Positions 1 through 8,418 of a stretch of DNA of 64,000 bases are shown here, piece by piece. The notes under the pieces were generated by a model. The model searched no databases, was not told the origin of the DNA, and worked only from the letters and a program-made list of their open reading frames with translations. Within the stretch, counting starts at the first letter, position 1; every line of letters starts with the position of its first letter. Origin of the DNA: JBBPZA01 sp963797015 (GTDB lineage Bacteria; Actinomycetota; Thermoleophilia; Solirubrobacterales; Solirubrobacteraceae); assembly GCA_963797015.1 (NCBI GenBank), contig CAWCNV010000001.1:1-64000 (forward strand), written 5' to 3'. The position numbers and the translations under genes were made by a program.

Positions 1-23
1 GCGGGACCAGCTCGCGGCGGCGC

Positions 24-1112
24 TCACGGCGCCTCGTCGTCCGGGTCGGGGCGGTAGGCGTAGGCGGCCTCGCGCACGGCCGCTCCCGTCTCCAGCACCG
101 CGCCGAGCGCCCCGCTGGCGGTCGCCAGCGTGCTCGTCAGCCACGCAAGCGCGAGGTACTGCTCCAGGCCGACGCCCCGGCCCACCTGCTTCGCGAACAG
201 CGAGGAGTCGATCAGCAGGCCCGCACCTGCGAGGCTGGCCAGGAACACGGCGAGGTACAGCGAGCCGATCCCGAAGACGACGGTCGCGAGCGTGGCGAGG
301 TTGAATAGCATCACCTGCTCGCGGGCGCGGGGCCCCGGCGCGCGCTCCCACAGGTCGTGGACCAGGATGAGCGTGGTCACTGCCGCGGCGATCGAGCCGA
401 GCATGAGGACGGTCATCCGCACGGCGTCGAGGCTCGCGGAGATCCGCCCGACGTCGGAGGTCACGACCGCGAACACCGCCGCCGCCAGCGCCGCGAAGGC
501 CGCGCGGGAGAGGTGGCCGATGAGCCGCCACGGCCGGTTGGCCCTGACCATGCCGACGAGCAGGCTGAGGTTGCCGCTGATCACCCGCGCGAGGAAAACG
601 ACGCCGTCTTGCGCCTCGTCGTCGAGCTCCGCCGCGAGCTCGCTCAGGCGCCGCTCCAGCCGTCGACGGCGCACGGCGGCGGTGACGTCGCCGTTGGAGT
701 CGGAGAATTCGCCGAGCAGCGTGGCGGTGACGCCGGCGACGGCCTCGCGCAGCCGTCGTCGGCGCTGGAGCACGCCGAGCGCCGGCAGCGAGATCAGAGC
801 CACGCCGTGCGTGGGGCTCGCGTGGGTCACCAGCGGGCGCCGCTGGAGGCGCAGCGGCAGCTCGGTGACGCAGATCGCGAGGTCCCAGCCCTCGGCCAGC
901 AGCCGGCTGCGGGTCGCGTCGACCAGCTCGGTGAGGTGGACGGGAGGCTCGACTAGCCGGTCGCGCACGAGCTCGACCGTCCACGAGACGTTCCCGTAGC
1001 GCTCGCCCAGGTGCTGGAGGGCGTCTTCGCGCGCGCCTACGGCGAGGCTGGGCTCGAGCGCCGGTGAGACGATCAGGCCCAGGTCGACGGCCGTTGCGAC
1101 CTGCGTCTCCAA
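24..1112 (-). CDS. Conserved multi-pass membrane protein of unknown function
   Basis: A 362-residue protein with a soluble N-terminal half and a membrane C-terminal half. Residues about 1-190 are hydrophilic and Arg/Glu-rich (150-165 is strongly charged). Hydrophobic segments follow at about 200-220, 232-252, 268-302 (long enough for two passes) and 318-341, so four or five transmembrane helices are likely, with a short acidic tail. There is no signal peptide and I see no catalytic motif. The start is an ATG. It lies 3 bp downstream of the clpB remnant on the same strand, so it may have been the downstream neighbour of an intact clpB. I do not recognise the family with certainty; the soluble half could be a sensory or regulatory domain, but that is only inference. 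Confidence 0.7.
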   Translation of the reverse strand: METQVATAVDLGLIVSPALEPSLAVGAREDALQHLGERYGNVSWTVELVRDRLVEPPVHLTELVDATRSRLLAEGWDLAICVTELPLRLQRRPLVTHASPTHGVALISLPALGVLQRRRRLREAVAGVTATLLGEFSDSNGDVTAAVRRRRLERRLSELAAELDDEAQDGVVFLARVISGNLSLLVGMVRANRPWRLIGHLSRAAFAALAAAVFAVVTSDVGRISASLDAVRMTVLMLGSIAAAVTTLILVHDLWERAPGPRAREQVMLFNLATLATVVFGIGSLYLAVFLASLAGAGLLIDSSLFAKQVGRGVGLEQYLALAWLTSTLATASGALGAVLETGAAVREAAYAYRPDPDDEAP

Positions 1113-1115
1113 AGG

Positions 1116-1607
1116 CTAGGCCACCGCCTCCGCCGGCTCGGCCTCGGCTTCGGGCGGCGTCTCGTCGCCGGGGTCGCGCCACGAGACGACCAGCTCTTCG
1201 CCTTCCGCGTCGAGCACGATCGTCGCGCCGTCGTAGATCTCGCCCGACAGCAGCGCGCGGCCGATGCGCGTCTCGACCTCGCGCTGGATGTAGCGCCGCA
1301 GCGGGCGCGCGCCGTAGACGGGGTCATAGCCCGCGCGGGCGATCAACGCTCGCCCCGCTTCGGTCAGTGCGATCGTCATGCGCCGGTCGGCGAGCCGCCG
1401 CCGCACGTCGTCGATCTGTAGGTCGACGACGCGCTCGATCTCCTCGAGGCTGAGCGGCTTGAACAGCACGATCTCGTCGACGCGGTTGAGGAACTCCGGC
1501 CGGAAGTGCGAGCGCAGCTCGCCCATCACGCGCAAGCGCACGTCCTCCGGGATCTCGGTCTCGGCGCCGAGGCCCTCCAGCAGGTGCATCGAGCCGATGT
1601 TCGAGGT
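1116..1607 (-). pseudogene. clpB: ClpB C-terminal remnant (AAA+ D2 small domain)
   Basis: The reading frame begins with unmistakable ClpB sequence at TSNIGS, the start of the D2 sensor-1 region, and runs through FRPEFLNRVDEIVLF and YGARPLRRYIQ to a normal C-terminus of about 160 residues. Intact ClpB is about 860 residues; everything upstream (N domain, both Walker A sites, middle coiled coil) is absent. The homology stops abruptly at position 1607, and unrelated sequence with the 3' end of the sigma-factor gene follows 32 bp further on. No stop or frameshift lies inside the fragment. An internal ATG at 1589 could express a small polypeptide, but it could not hydrolyse ATP. It looks like the relic of a rearrangement that joined a sigma-factor gene to the tail of clpB. 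Confidence 0.8.
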
Positions 1608-1639
1608 AAGCCCCGGCCCGGGACTGCACCGGCGCTTCC

Positions 1640-2437
1640 TCAGCAGGCGCCGGTGCGCTCGAGGGTATGCCCAGGCTCGTGCCCCACCAGGATCCGGATG
1701 CGGCCAAGCGCGCGGCGCAGCAGGCGCGAGACCTGCATCTGCGAGACGCCGATCCGCTCGGCGATCTGCGACTGAGAGAGCTCGTCGCGGAATCGCAGCC
1801 GCACGATGTGGCGCTCGCGCGGTGGCAGCGCGCGCAGCGCCCAATCCACGGCCGACACATCCTCCACGCGCTCGAGGTCCGCGTCGAGGGCGCCGAGCCA
1901 TTCCTCGCCGGGACCGTCGTCCGAGTCGCGGGCCGGGGCGTCGAGCGAGCAGACGTCGCGCGCGCCGCCCGCCAGCAGCGCCTCGGTCACCTCCTCCTCG
2001 CTCAGGGCGAGCTCCTCCCCGATCCGAGCCAGCGTGGGCGCGGGCTCGCCGGCGGCCGCCAGGCGATCCGTGGCCTGGCGCGCCGCGAGCGTACGCTCCT
2101 GGAGCGCGCGCGGGACGTGGGCCCACCAGCGCGTGTCGCGGATGTAGCGCTTGAGCTCGCCGCTCATGGTGGGGAACACATAGCTGCCGAGACTGTTGCC
2201 GCGCTCCAGCTGGAAGCGGTCGATCGCCTGGATCAGCCCGACCGTCGCCGCCTGGGTGAGGTCCTCGACGGAGTCGTGTTCGCGCGCGTAGCGGCGCGCG
2301 AGCCGGCGCGCGAGCGGGAGGTAGCGGCGGACGAGCTCCTCGCGGGCGTGCTCGTCGCCGTCGCGCTGCCAGCGGCCGAGCAGCGCGCGCTCGTCCAGGC
2401 GCGCCAAGGGGGTCGGGGCTTTGGCCAGCGCTGTCAC
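1640..2437 (-). CDS. RNA polymerase sigma factor, SigB/SigF general-stress family
   Basis: A 265-residue sigma-70 group 3 factor. Region 2 is clear (LARRYAREHDSVEDLTQ, then GLIQAIDRF) and is followed by the PTMSGELKRYIRD and W..VPR block typical of the SigB/SigF/SigG group. Region 3 lies near residues 110-180, and region 4 holds a helix-turn-helix, SQIAERIGVSQMQVSRLL. Such factors direct core polymerase to stress or stationary-phase promoters and are usually held by an anti-sigma factor. No anti-sigma or anti-anti-sigma gene is adjacent here. The start is GTG. The gene ends just upstream of the clpB remnant and diverges from the MpsC-like/hsp20 locus, so it may control the neighbouring stress genes; that is an inference from position only. 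Confidence 0.9.
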   Translation of the reverse strand: MTALAKAPTPLARLDERALLGRWQRDGDEHAREELVRRYLPLARRLARRYAREHDSVEDLTQAATVGLIQAIDRFQLERGNSLGSYVFPTMSGELKRYIRDTRWWAHVPRALQERTLAARQATDRLAAAGEPAPTLARIGEELALSEEEVTEALLAGGARDVCSLDAPARDSDDGPGEEWLGALDADLERVEDVSAVDWALRALPPRERHIVRLRFRDELSQSQIAERIGVSQMQVSRLLRRALGRIRILVGHEPGHTLERTGAC

Positions 2438-2505
2438 TGCACCGTCGTGCTAGGCCGGCGCCCGCGCGCGACAACCCACGACCTTACGATGGCTCGAGAA
2501 CCCGC

Positions 2506-2790
2506 GTGAGCGCCGAGGGCGAGCACACCCTGGTGGGCGGCCGGCTCAACCAGGCGCTTTCGGATGCCGTGGTCCGGATCGCGAGCCGCTATGTGGGTCG
2601 CGGGCCCGACAAGGCGACCGCCTTCTACCGCCGCAACTACGTGGTCGCCGTGATGGAGGACGCGATGACGGTCGGCGAGCGCAACCTGGTCGTTGCCGGC
2701 TGCGGGGCCCCGGTGGTCGAGCTCCGCCGCCAGTTCCAGGTGATCATGCAGGGCGCTGCCGGACGGCCCGCCACAGGACGCTTGACCTCT
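2506..2790 (+). pseudogene. MpsC/DUF2294-like fragment, decayed C-terminus
   Basis: Starting at a GTG, about 85-90 codons resemble the DUF2294 (MpsC) family: LNQALSDAVVRI, GRGPDKA, then YVVAVMEDAMTVGERNLV. Family members are about 115-120 residues and end with a conserved TGR...D/P-rich tail. Here the match fades after the FQVIMQ stretch, and the frame then runs without a stop through the hsp20 promoter region into Hsp20 itself. The hsp20 gene has its own promoter-like sequence and ribosome-binding site, so I treat this stretch as a truncated or degenerate gene. A genuine DUF2294-Hsp20 fusion translated from 2506 (283 residues) cannot be excluded from sequence alone. Confidence 0.55.
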
Positions 2791-2809
2791 CAGGCGCGCG
2801 TGCTACCTA
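2782..2809 (+). promoter_or_regulatory. Candidate promoter of hsp20
   Basis: TTGACC at 2782-2787 and TACCTA at 2804-2809 are separated by 16 bp, with TGC directly before the -10 (extended -10 form). This fits a housekeeping-type promoter about 65 nt upstream of the hsp20 start. No CIRCE or HAIR-like inverted repeat was seen next to it. Confidence 0.45.
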
Positions 2810-2874
2810 CCCCCCCGATGGTGGGATCCACGGCCCTCCATCGGTCCGGATCGAAGCATCCGAAAGGAGTAGAC

Positions 2875-3357
2875 ATGGCTCTAGCGGTTACCCGCCGACC
2901 CCAGCGCAACCAGCAGCAGCAGCAGATGCGGCGATGGGAGCCCTTCACGGAGTTCGAGCAGCTCCAGGACCAGATGCAGCACCTGCTCGAGGACATCTGG
3001 TCCGGTGCGGGCCCGGCCGATGGCGGCATCTGGTCGCCGCTGGTCGACGTCGAGGAGAGCGACGACGCCTGGATCGTCGAGGCCGAGGTCCCCGGCGCCA
3101 AGCGCGACGACATCAACGTCGAGGTCCGCGACAACGAGCTCGCGATCACGGGTGAGATCAAGGAGCGCGAGCGCAAGGGCATCGTCCGGCGCCGGACTCG
3201 GCGGACCGGCCGCTTCGACTACCGCGTCACGCTGCCGGGGCACACGAACGCCGAGAAGATGGAGGCGAAGCTCAAGGACGGAGTGCTGACCGTGCGCGTA
3301 CCGAAGGCCGAAGAGGCGCGGCCGCGCCGCGTCGAGGTGAAGTCTGACGAGAAGTGA
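2875..3357 (+). CDS. Small heat shock protein, Hsp20/alpha-crystallin family
   Basis: A 160-residue ATP-independent holdase that binds unfolding proteins in the cytoplasm. The N-terminal arm (about 1-50) is Gln-rich (five consecutive Gln near residue 15) and hydrophilic. The alpha-crystallin domain covers about 52-150: SPLVDVEESDDAWIVEAEVPG, then DINVEVRDNELAITGEI and the conserved LPG...A.L.DGVLTVRVPK block. I chose the ATG at 2875 because GAAAGGAG sits 5 nt upstream; an in-frame GTG at 2506 would fuse a DUF2294-like piece. It lies in a stress cluster with a sigma factor and a hibernation factor, which matches the hypoxia-induced hsp20/hpf pairing of mycobacteria (family knowledge). Confidence 0.93.
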   Translation: MALAVTRRPQRNQQQQQMRRWEPFTEFEQLQDQMQHLLEDIWSGAGPADGGIWSPLVDVEESDDAWIVEAEVPGAKRDDINVEVRDNELAITGEIKERERKGIVRRRTRRTGRFDYRVTLPGHTNAEKMEAKLKDGVLTVRVPKAEEARPRRVEVKSDEK

Positions 3358-3540
3358 GCACAGGCTTGGCACGGAAGCCGAGAAGACCCGGGCCCCGTTC
3401 CCCCTCGGCGGATCTCCTCACGCGCCGCCGAACCCCGGGTCCATCGGCCGGCCGGTGGAGGCGTCCTCCTCGCGGCTCCGCCCCCCGGCCCACCCTCTGA
3501 GCGGCTTGGGTCCGGTCGGGCGCGGCCTACATCCCGGGGC

Positions 3541-4308
3541 GTGACCAGCGTGAGCGTCCACGCCGGACGGGACATCCCGCGCGACGTGGTGTCGGAGGCG
3601 AGGCAGCGGATCGAGGCGCTGGAGCGCCTTGCCCCCGACCCGCCCACGTCGGCCCGGTTGACGCTGCGCCGTGTCAGCCCTCACGCGGCGCGGCCGTACG
3701 TCGCCGACGCGAGCCTGGCCGTGGATGGCCGCGTGCTCGCAGCGCACGCTGCCGGGCGCGGGCCCAGCGAGGCGGTGGACGAGGTGGTGGAGCGGCTGCA
3801 ACGGCAGGTCCGGCGCCTGACCGCGGCGGAGGTCGCCCAGCGCAACGAGCCGGCAACGATCCGCGAGGCCCTGGATTCGCTCGGCTCCGAGCGCCAGCAC
3901 CGCCCCGAAGCGCGGCTCAAGCCGCCCGAGGAGCGCGAGATCCTCCGCCGCCGCTCCTACGCCACGAAGCCGCTCTCGACCCTCGAGGCGGTCTCGGAGC
4001 TGATCGACCTCGACGAGGAGTTCCACCTCTTCGTCCACTTTCGCACCGGCGAGGACGTGGTCATCTACCGGCGCGACGACGGGCTGATCGGCCTGCTTCA
4101 CCCGCGTGGCAGCATCCTCAGCGACGAGAACGACGTGGTCGTGCCCGAGCCCAGCCGCTACTCCGAGCCGCTCACGCTGGCCGACGCGCGGGCCGAGATG
4201 GACTTCCTCAACCACCGCTTCCTCTACTTCGAGGATGCCGCCGACGGGCGCGGAAAGGTCCTGTACCTGCGCCACGACGGCGACTACGGGCTCGTCGAGC
4301 CCGAGTAG
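3541..4308 (+). CDS. Ribosome hibernation factor, long HPF/RafH-like
   Basis: A 255-residue ribosome-associated factor that silences ribosomes under stress. The N-terminal S30AE-like domain (about 1-100) is divergent: TSVSVHAGRDIPRDV, with the second half AAHAAGRGPSEAVDEVVERL matching the helix of HPF/YfiA. Two C-terminal S30AE_C-type domains follow, about 138-192 (KPLSTLEAVSELIDLDEEFHL) and 200-255 (EPLTLADARAEMDFLNHRF). The duplicated C-terminal domain is the architecture of mycobacterial RafH/Rv0079, which is DosR-controlled, and a DosS-like kinase lies 37 kb away in this window. The start is GTG. It ends 8 bp before the next gene and may be co-transcribed with it. Confidence 0.85.
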   Translation: MTSVSVHAGRDIPRDVVSEARQRIEALERLAPDPPTSARLTLRRVSPHAARPYVADASLAVDGRVLAAHAAGRGPSEAVDEVVERLQRQVRRLTAAEVAQRNEPATIREALDSLGSERQHRPEARLKPPEEREILRRRSYATKPLSTLEAVSELIDLDEEFHLFVHFRTGEDVVIYRRDDGLIGLLHPRGSILSDENDVVVPEPSRYSEPLTLADARAEMDFLNHRFLYFEDAADGRGKVLYLRHDGDYGLVEPE

Positions 4309-4316
4309 GGAGGCGG

Positions 4317-5969
4317 ATGCGAGCCACGCAGCAGGAGCCGGTTGCGGAGACCCCCGACAGCCTCGGCGCCTTCCCGCGCCTGAGCGAAGCGCAGCTGCAG
4401 TCGCTCTCCAAGCGAGGGGAGCGGCGCGCCACCCAGGCCGGCGAGGTGCTGTTCCGCGCAGGCGACGAGCACTACGACTTCCATGTCGTGCTGGAGGGAA
4501 AGGTGGCGGTGGTCGAGGACTATGGCGGGCAGGAGCGCGTGATCGCCGAGCACGGCCCGGGGCGCTTCCTGGGTGAGCTCGGCCTGCTCGCGGGGCAGGC
4601 GGCCTTCTTCACCGCGGTCGTCCGCGAGCCCGGCGAGGTGCTGGTCGTGCCGGTGCCGGCGCTGCGCGAGCTCGTGGCCCAGGACCCGGGGGTCGGCGAC
4701 CTCGTGCTGCGCGCCTACCTGCTGCGCCGCGAGATGCTGATCGGGCTGGGGGCGGGCTTCCGGATCATCGGCTCGCGCTACTCGCCTGACTGCGGGCGGC
4801 TGCGAGAGTTCGCCGCGCGCAACCGCCTGCCCCACAGGTGGATCGACCTCGAGGAGGACGAGGCGGCGGAAACGCTGCTGCGCGAGCTGGGCGTGGGGCC
4901 GGACGAGACGCCGGTGGTGATCTGGGGGAACAGCGAGGTGCTGCGCAATCCGAGCAGCGCCGAGCTCGCGCGCAGGATCGGCCTGCGCCCGCCCGGGAGC
5001 GGCCAGGGGGTGTGCGACCTGCTCGTGGTCGGCGCGGGCCCGGCGGGGCTCGCGGCCGCCGTCTACGGAGCCTCCGAGGGCCTGAGCACGGTCGCGCTGG
5101 ACGCCGTCGCGACCGGCGGCCAGGCGGGGACCTCGTCGCGGATCGAGAACTACCTCGGCTTCCCGTCGGGGATCTCGGGGGCAGAGCTCGCCGAGCGGGC
5201 GGCCATCCAGGCGGAGAAGTTCGGGGCCGGCATCAACGTGCCCGCCGAAGCGGCAGCGCTCGGGGCTCGCAACGGGCACCACGTCGTCCGCCTGTCCGAC
5301 GGCGGCACGGTGGCCGCGCGCACGGTGATCATCGCCACCGGCGCGCAATACCGCCGGCTCCAGGTGCCCGGCGTGGAGGCCTTCGAGGGGACGAGCGTCT
5401 ACTACGCGGCGACGCACATGGAGGCGCGTATGTGCGTCAGCGATCCTGTGGCTGTGGTCGGAGGCGGCAACTCGGCCGGGCAGGCCGCGATGTTCCTGTC
5501 GCGCAGCGCCGCGGAGGTGCGCCTGCTGATCCTCCACGACGACCTCCGGCGGGACATGTCGCGCTATCTCGTCGACCGGGTCGAGCGCGCCCCTAACGTG
5601 ACGGTCATGCCCGGCACCCGTGTCCGCGCGCTGACCGGAGACCGCACGCTCGAGGCCATCGAGGTCGAGGACTGCCACACGGGCGAGCAGCGCACGCTTC
5701 CCGCGCGGGCGCTGTTCGTCTTCATCGGCGCCGACCCCCACACGGGCTGGCTGCGAAGGCAGCTCGCGCTCGATCGCGGCGGCTACGTCCAGACCGGGCA
5801 GGCCGCGGGCGATGACGAGCCGCTCCCACTCGAGACCAGCCGGCCGGGCGTCTTCGCAGTGGGCGACGTGCGCAGCGGCTCGATCAAGCGTGTGGCCTCG
5901 GCCGTCGGCGAGGGCTCGATGGCCGTGCGCCTCGTATACGAGCACTTCTCCAGAGAGGTGAGCCGATGA
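4317..5969 (+). CDS. cNMP-binding / thioredoxin-fold / thioredoxin reductase-like fusion
   Basis: A 550-residue three-part protein. Residues about 20-145 form a CAP_ED cyclic-nucleotide-binding fold (GEVLFRAGDEHYDFHVVLEG, then GRFLGELGLLAG). Residues about 148-225 are a glutaredoxin-like fold with one Cys (SPDC, C159), so no CxxC. Residues 232-550 are a class II pyridine nucleotide-disulfide oxidoreductase: FAD motif GAGPAGLAAA at 239-248, NAD(P) motif GGGNSAGQAA at 382-391 and the C-terminal GVFAVGDVR at 511-519. The redox-active CxxC of true TrxB is missing; only C373 lies near that site. The gene overlaps the thioredoxin gene by 4 bp (ATGA), so the two are probably a functional pair. A nucleotide-regulated flavin reductase is the likely role, but the substrate is unknown. 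Confidence 0.85.
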   Translation: MRATQQEPVAETPDSLGAFPRLSEAQLQSLSKRGERRATQAGEVLFRAGDEHYDFHVVLEGKVAVVEDYGGQERVIAEHGPGRFLGELGLLAGQAAFFTAVVREPGEVLVVPVPALRELVAQDPGVGDLVLRAYLLRREMLIGLGAGFRIIGSRYSPDCGRLREFAARNRLPHRWIDLEEDEAAETLLRELGVGPDETPVVIWGNSEVLRNPSSAELARRIGLRPPGSGQGVCDLLVVGAGPAGLAAAVYGASEGLSTVALDAVATGGQAGTSSRIENYLGFPSGISGAELAERAAIQAEKFGAGINVPAEAAALGARNGHHVVRLSDGGTVAARTVIIATGAQYRRLQVPGVEAFEGTSVYYAATHMEARMCVSDPVAVVGGGNSAGQAAMFLSRSAAEVRLLILHDDLRRDMSRYLVDRVERAPNVTVMPGTRVRALTGDRTLEAIEVEDCHTGEQRTLPARALFVFIGADPHTGWLRRQLALDRGGYVQTGQAAGDDEPLPLETSRPGVFAVGDVRSGSIKRVASAVGEGSMAVRLVYEHFSREVSR

Positions 5970-6400
5970 GCGACGCGACGATCATCACGTGTCCCAACTG
6001 CGGCAAGCGCAACCGCGTGCGCGCGACCAGCAGCGGTGTTCCGCGCTGCGCCAACTGCCACAACCTGCTGCCCTGGATCGTGGAGGCGACGGCGGCCACC
6101 TTCAACGACGAGATCGCCGCGTCGGTGCCCGTGCTGGTCGACTTCTGGGCGCCGTGGTGCGGACCGTGCCGAATGGTCTCGCCGGCCGTCGAGCGCCAGG
6201 CCGAGACGCACACCGGGCACCTCAAGGTCGTCAAGCTCAACGTGGACGGAGCGCCCGACATCTCGGCTCGCTACGGCGTCCAGGGCATCCCGCTGCTCGT
6301 CCTGCTGCGCGACGGCGACGAGCTCGACCGGGTGGTCGGGGCCGTTCCCGAGGCGCAGCTGCGCCAGTGGATCGAGCGTCACCTCGCGACTACGGGCTGA
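5966..6400 (+). CDS. trxC: Thioredoxin 2-type protein with N-terminal zinc ribbon
   Basis: A 144-residue cytoplasmic disulfide reductase. The N-terminus has a CxxC...CxxC zinc ribbon (C9, C12, C28, C31) as in E. coli Trx2. The thioredoxin fold follows, with the WCGPC active site (C65, C68) in VLVDFWAPWCGPCRM and the cis-Pro loop GIPLL. The length is standard for Trx2. The ATG overlaps the stop of the upstream flavoprotein gene, which implies translational coupling. Because that flavoprotein lacks the TrxB CxxC pair, this thioredoxin may rely on another reductase, or the pair may react in an unusual way (inference). Confidence 0.92.
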   Translation: MSDATIITCPNCGKRNRVRATSSGVPRCANCHNLLPWIVEATAATFNDEIAASVPVLVDFWAPWCGPCRMVSPAVERQAETHTGHLKVVKLNVDGAPDISARYGVQGIPLLVLLRDGDELDRVVGAVPEAQLRQWIERHLATTG

Positions 6401-6505
6401 GCCCGCCGCCGCAGACGCGATACTCGCGGCCTGCCTGAGACGACCCCACCCGCACTCCGCGAACGGCGCGCGGCCGCGCGTGAGCGTCGGCTGCGGCGGG
6501 TCCAC

Positions 6506-7381
6506 ATGCGCCGGCGCGCCGCCGCGCTCGCTGTACTGGCGGCGGTCGCGATCCTGGTCGTCGCGCTCGTGAGCGGGGGCGGCGACGACGCTCCGACCGC
6601 AGCCGAGCGGGCGGCGGCCAGTCACCGGGCGAGCGCGGCGCTGGCCGTGGCCGGCCTGCGCCCGAGGACGCCGACGCGCGCCCAGGGCCTGCGCGCCCGC
6701 GAGCAGTCCGCGCTGGGAGCGGTTCTCGCCTACACCCCGTACATCTCGGTCGGCAGCCCGCGCAAGCGCGAGGTCGCGCTCACCTTCGACGACGGCCCGG
6801 GGCCATTCACCGGGCAGGTGGCCGCGATCCTGAAGGCGCACCGCGCCCCGGCCACCTTCTTCACGGTCGGCCAGCAGGCCGGGACCTTCGCGGCGGCCCT
6901 GCGCGGGCTCGTCGCCGCGGGCTTCGTCGTCGGCAACCACACGCAGACCCACCCGATGATGGCCTCTCTGGGCGGCCGGGCCCAGAGCCGCCAGATCGAC
7001 GACCAGGCCGTGCTCGTGGGAGTCGACGGCGTCCCGCGCGAGCAGCTCTTCCGCCCGCCCTACGGCTCCTTCGACGCCACGACGCTGAAGATCCTGCGCG
7101 AGCGCAGGATGCTGATGGTCCTGTGGGACGTGGACACCGAGGACTACGCGCGCCCGGGTGGCGACGCGATCGTCAGCCGCGCGGTGGGCGGGGCCAAGCC
7201 CGGCTCGATAATCCTGATGCACGACGGCGGCGGTGACCGCTCGCAGACGGTGGCCGCGCTGCCCCGCATCATCCGCGGGCTGCGCGCGCGCAGGCTGCGC
7301 CTGGTGACGGTGCCTCAGCTGCTGCTCGACGATCCGCCGCCGCGCACCCAGGGGCGGCCGGCGACGCTGAGCGGAGGCTGA
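6506..7381 (+). CDS. Exported polysaccharide deacetylase (NodB/CE4 family)
   Basis: A 291-residue protein with an N-terminal hydrophobic segment (about residues 8-22) acting as signal or membrane anchor. A CE4 NodB domain starts near residue 85. All catalytic motifs are present in order: TFDDGP (motif 1, metal Asp and base), GNHTQTHP (motif 2, metal His pair), RPPYGSFD (motif 3), DVDTEDY (motif 4) and ILMHDGGG (motif 5, catalytic His). The family removes N- or O-acetyl groups from peptidoglycan or other extracellular polysaccharides. The target here cannot be told from sequence. The start is ATG at 6506; the 105 bp after the thioredoxin stop hold no recognisable gene. Confidence 0.9.
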   Translation: MRRRAAALAVLAAVAILVVALVSGGGDDAPTAAERAAASHRASAALAVAGLRPRTPTRAQGLRAREQSALGAVLAYTPYISVGSPRKREVALTFDDGPGPFTGQVAAILKAHRAPATFFTVGQQAGTFAAALRGLVAAGFVVGNHTQTHPMMASLGGRAQSRQIDDQAVLVGVDGVPREQLFRPPYGSFDATTLKILRERRMLMVLWDVDTEDYARPGGDAIVSRAVGGAKPGSIILMHDGGGDRSQTVAALPRIIRGLRARRLRLVTVPQLLLDDPPPRTQGRPATLSGG

Positions 7382-7429
7382 CCGCGCGCGCCGCGGGCGG
7401 GTCAGCCACTTTTGGGATACGGTCGCGCC

Positions 7430-8377
7430 ATGATCACTCCAGAGCAGGCCGTCGATGCCATCAACGAGCGCTTCGGGCGGCACGAGGGAGCTCGCGCGCT
7501 GCACGCCAAGGGGGTGGTCCTGAAGGGCACCTTCACAGCCACGCCGGCCGCGGCGGCGCTCACCCGCGCGGGTCACATGCAGGGCGAGCCCGTGCCCGCG
7601 ACGGTGCGCGTGTCCAACGGCTCAGGTGACCCGTCGGAGCCCGACTACGCCCCCGACGTCCGCGGAATGGCGACCAAGCTCTACCTGCCCGACGGCTCGC
7701 GCACCGACATCAGCGCGCAGACCGCGACGCGCTTCCCGACCCGCTCGGTCGACGTCTTCATCGACCTGGTGCAGGCCAACGCGGCCGACTCCTCGCGCCT
7801 GTGGAAGCTGCCGCTCTTCCTGGCGCGCCACCCGAAGATCGCGCTGGGCCTGCCCGCCGGCGCCGCGGCGCTCAAGCCTCCGGCCAGCTACGGCACGCTG
7901 CGCTACCACGCGCTCCACGCGTTCAAGTGGATCGACGCCGACGGCGGCGAGCGCTACGTGCGCTACACCTGGGAGCCCGAAACGGGCGTGCAGACGATCG
8001 CCGGCAAGGAGGCCAAGGCGAAGGGCCGCGACTACCTGCGCGAGGAGATCCTCGCTCGCGTCGGCCGCGGGCCCGTTCGCTTCACGCTGCAGGTGCAGAT
8101 CGCGGGCGAGGGCGACGACCCCGACGATCCGACCGTCCAGTGGCCCGACTCGCGCGAAACCGTCGCTGTCGGCACGCTGGAGATCACCGAGCCCGACACC
8201 GAGCGCGAGCAGGGCGACGACGTCCTGGTCTTCGACCCGGCCCGTGTGGTGGACGGCATAGAGCTCTCCAACGACCCGATCCTGCGCTTCCGCTCGCCCG
8301 CCTACTCGGCCTCCATCGAGCGCCGCTCGGGCGTGCGGCGGCCGGCCAACTTGGAAGACGTGAGCGGTCCGAGATAG
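7430..8377 (+). CDS. Catalase-related heme peroxidase (SrpA-like)
   Basis: A minimal-catalase-fold protein of 315 residues, much shorter than true catalases (about 480 or more). The distal-His motif is RALHAKGVVLKG, followed by the catalase-core ATVRVSNGSGDP and the DVRGMATKLYLPDG block. The proximal end has RFRSPAYSASIERR, the R..Y heme-ligand region. This family usually acts as an organic peroxide-dependent peroxidase with weak catalase activity. I chose the ATG at 7430 over the TTG 18 bp upstream because MITPEQAVDAI is a typical start for the family. The gene ends just upstream of the MFS transporter and may share a transcript with it. Confidence 0.88.
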   Translation: MITPEQAVDAINERFGRHEGARALHAKGVVLKGTFTATPAAAALTRAGHMQGEPVPATVRVSNGSGDPSEPDYAPDVRGMATKLYLPDGSRTDISAQTATRFPTRSVDVFIDLVQANAADSSRLWKLPLFLARHPKIALGLPAGAAALKPPASYGTLRYHALHAFKWIDADGGERYVRYTWEPETGVQTIAGKEAKAKGRDYLREEILARVGRGPVRFTLQVQIAGEGDDPDDPTVQWPDSRETVAVGTLEITEPDTEREQGDDVLVFDPARVVDGIELSNDPILRFRSPAYSASIERRSGVRRPANLEDVSGPR

Positions 8378-8418
8378 CAGTCGCGACCGCCGAGCCCCCC
8401 GCCTCGGCCCCGCAACGT

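Noticed and set aside
4284..5945. A 553-codon open frame opposite the cNMP/TrxR-like gene
   Set aside because: Shadow of the real gene; low-complexity product and no recognisable family.
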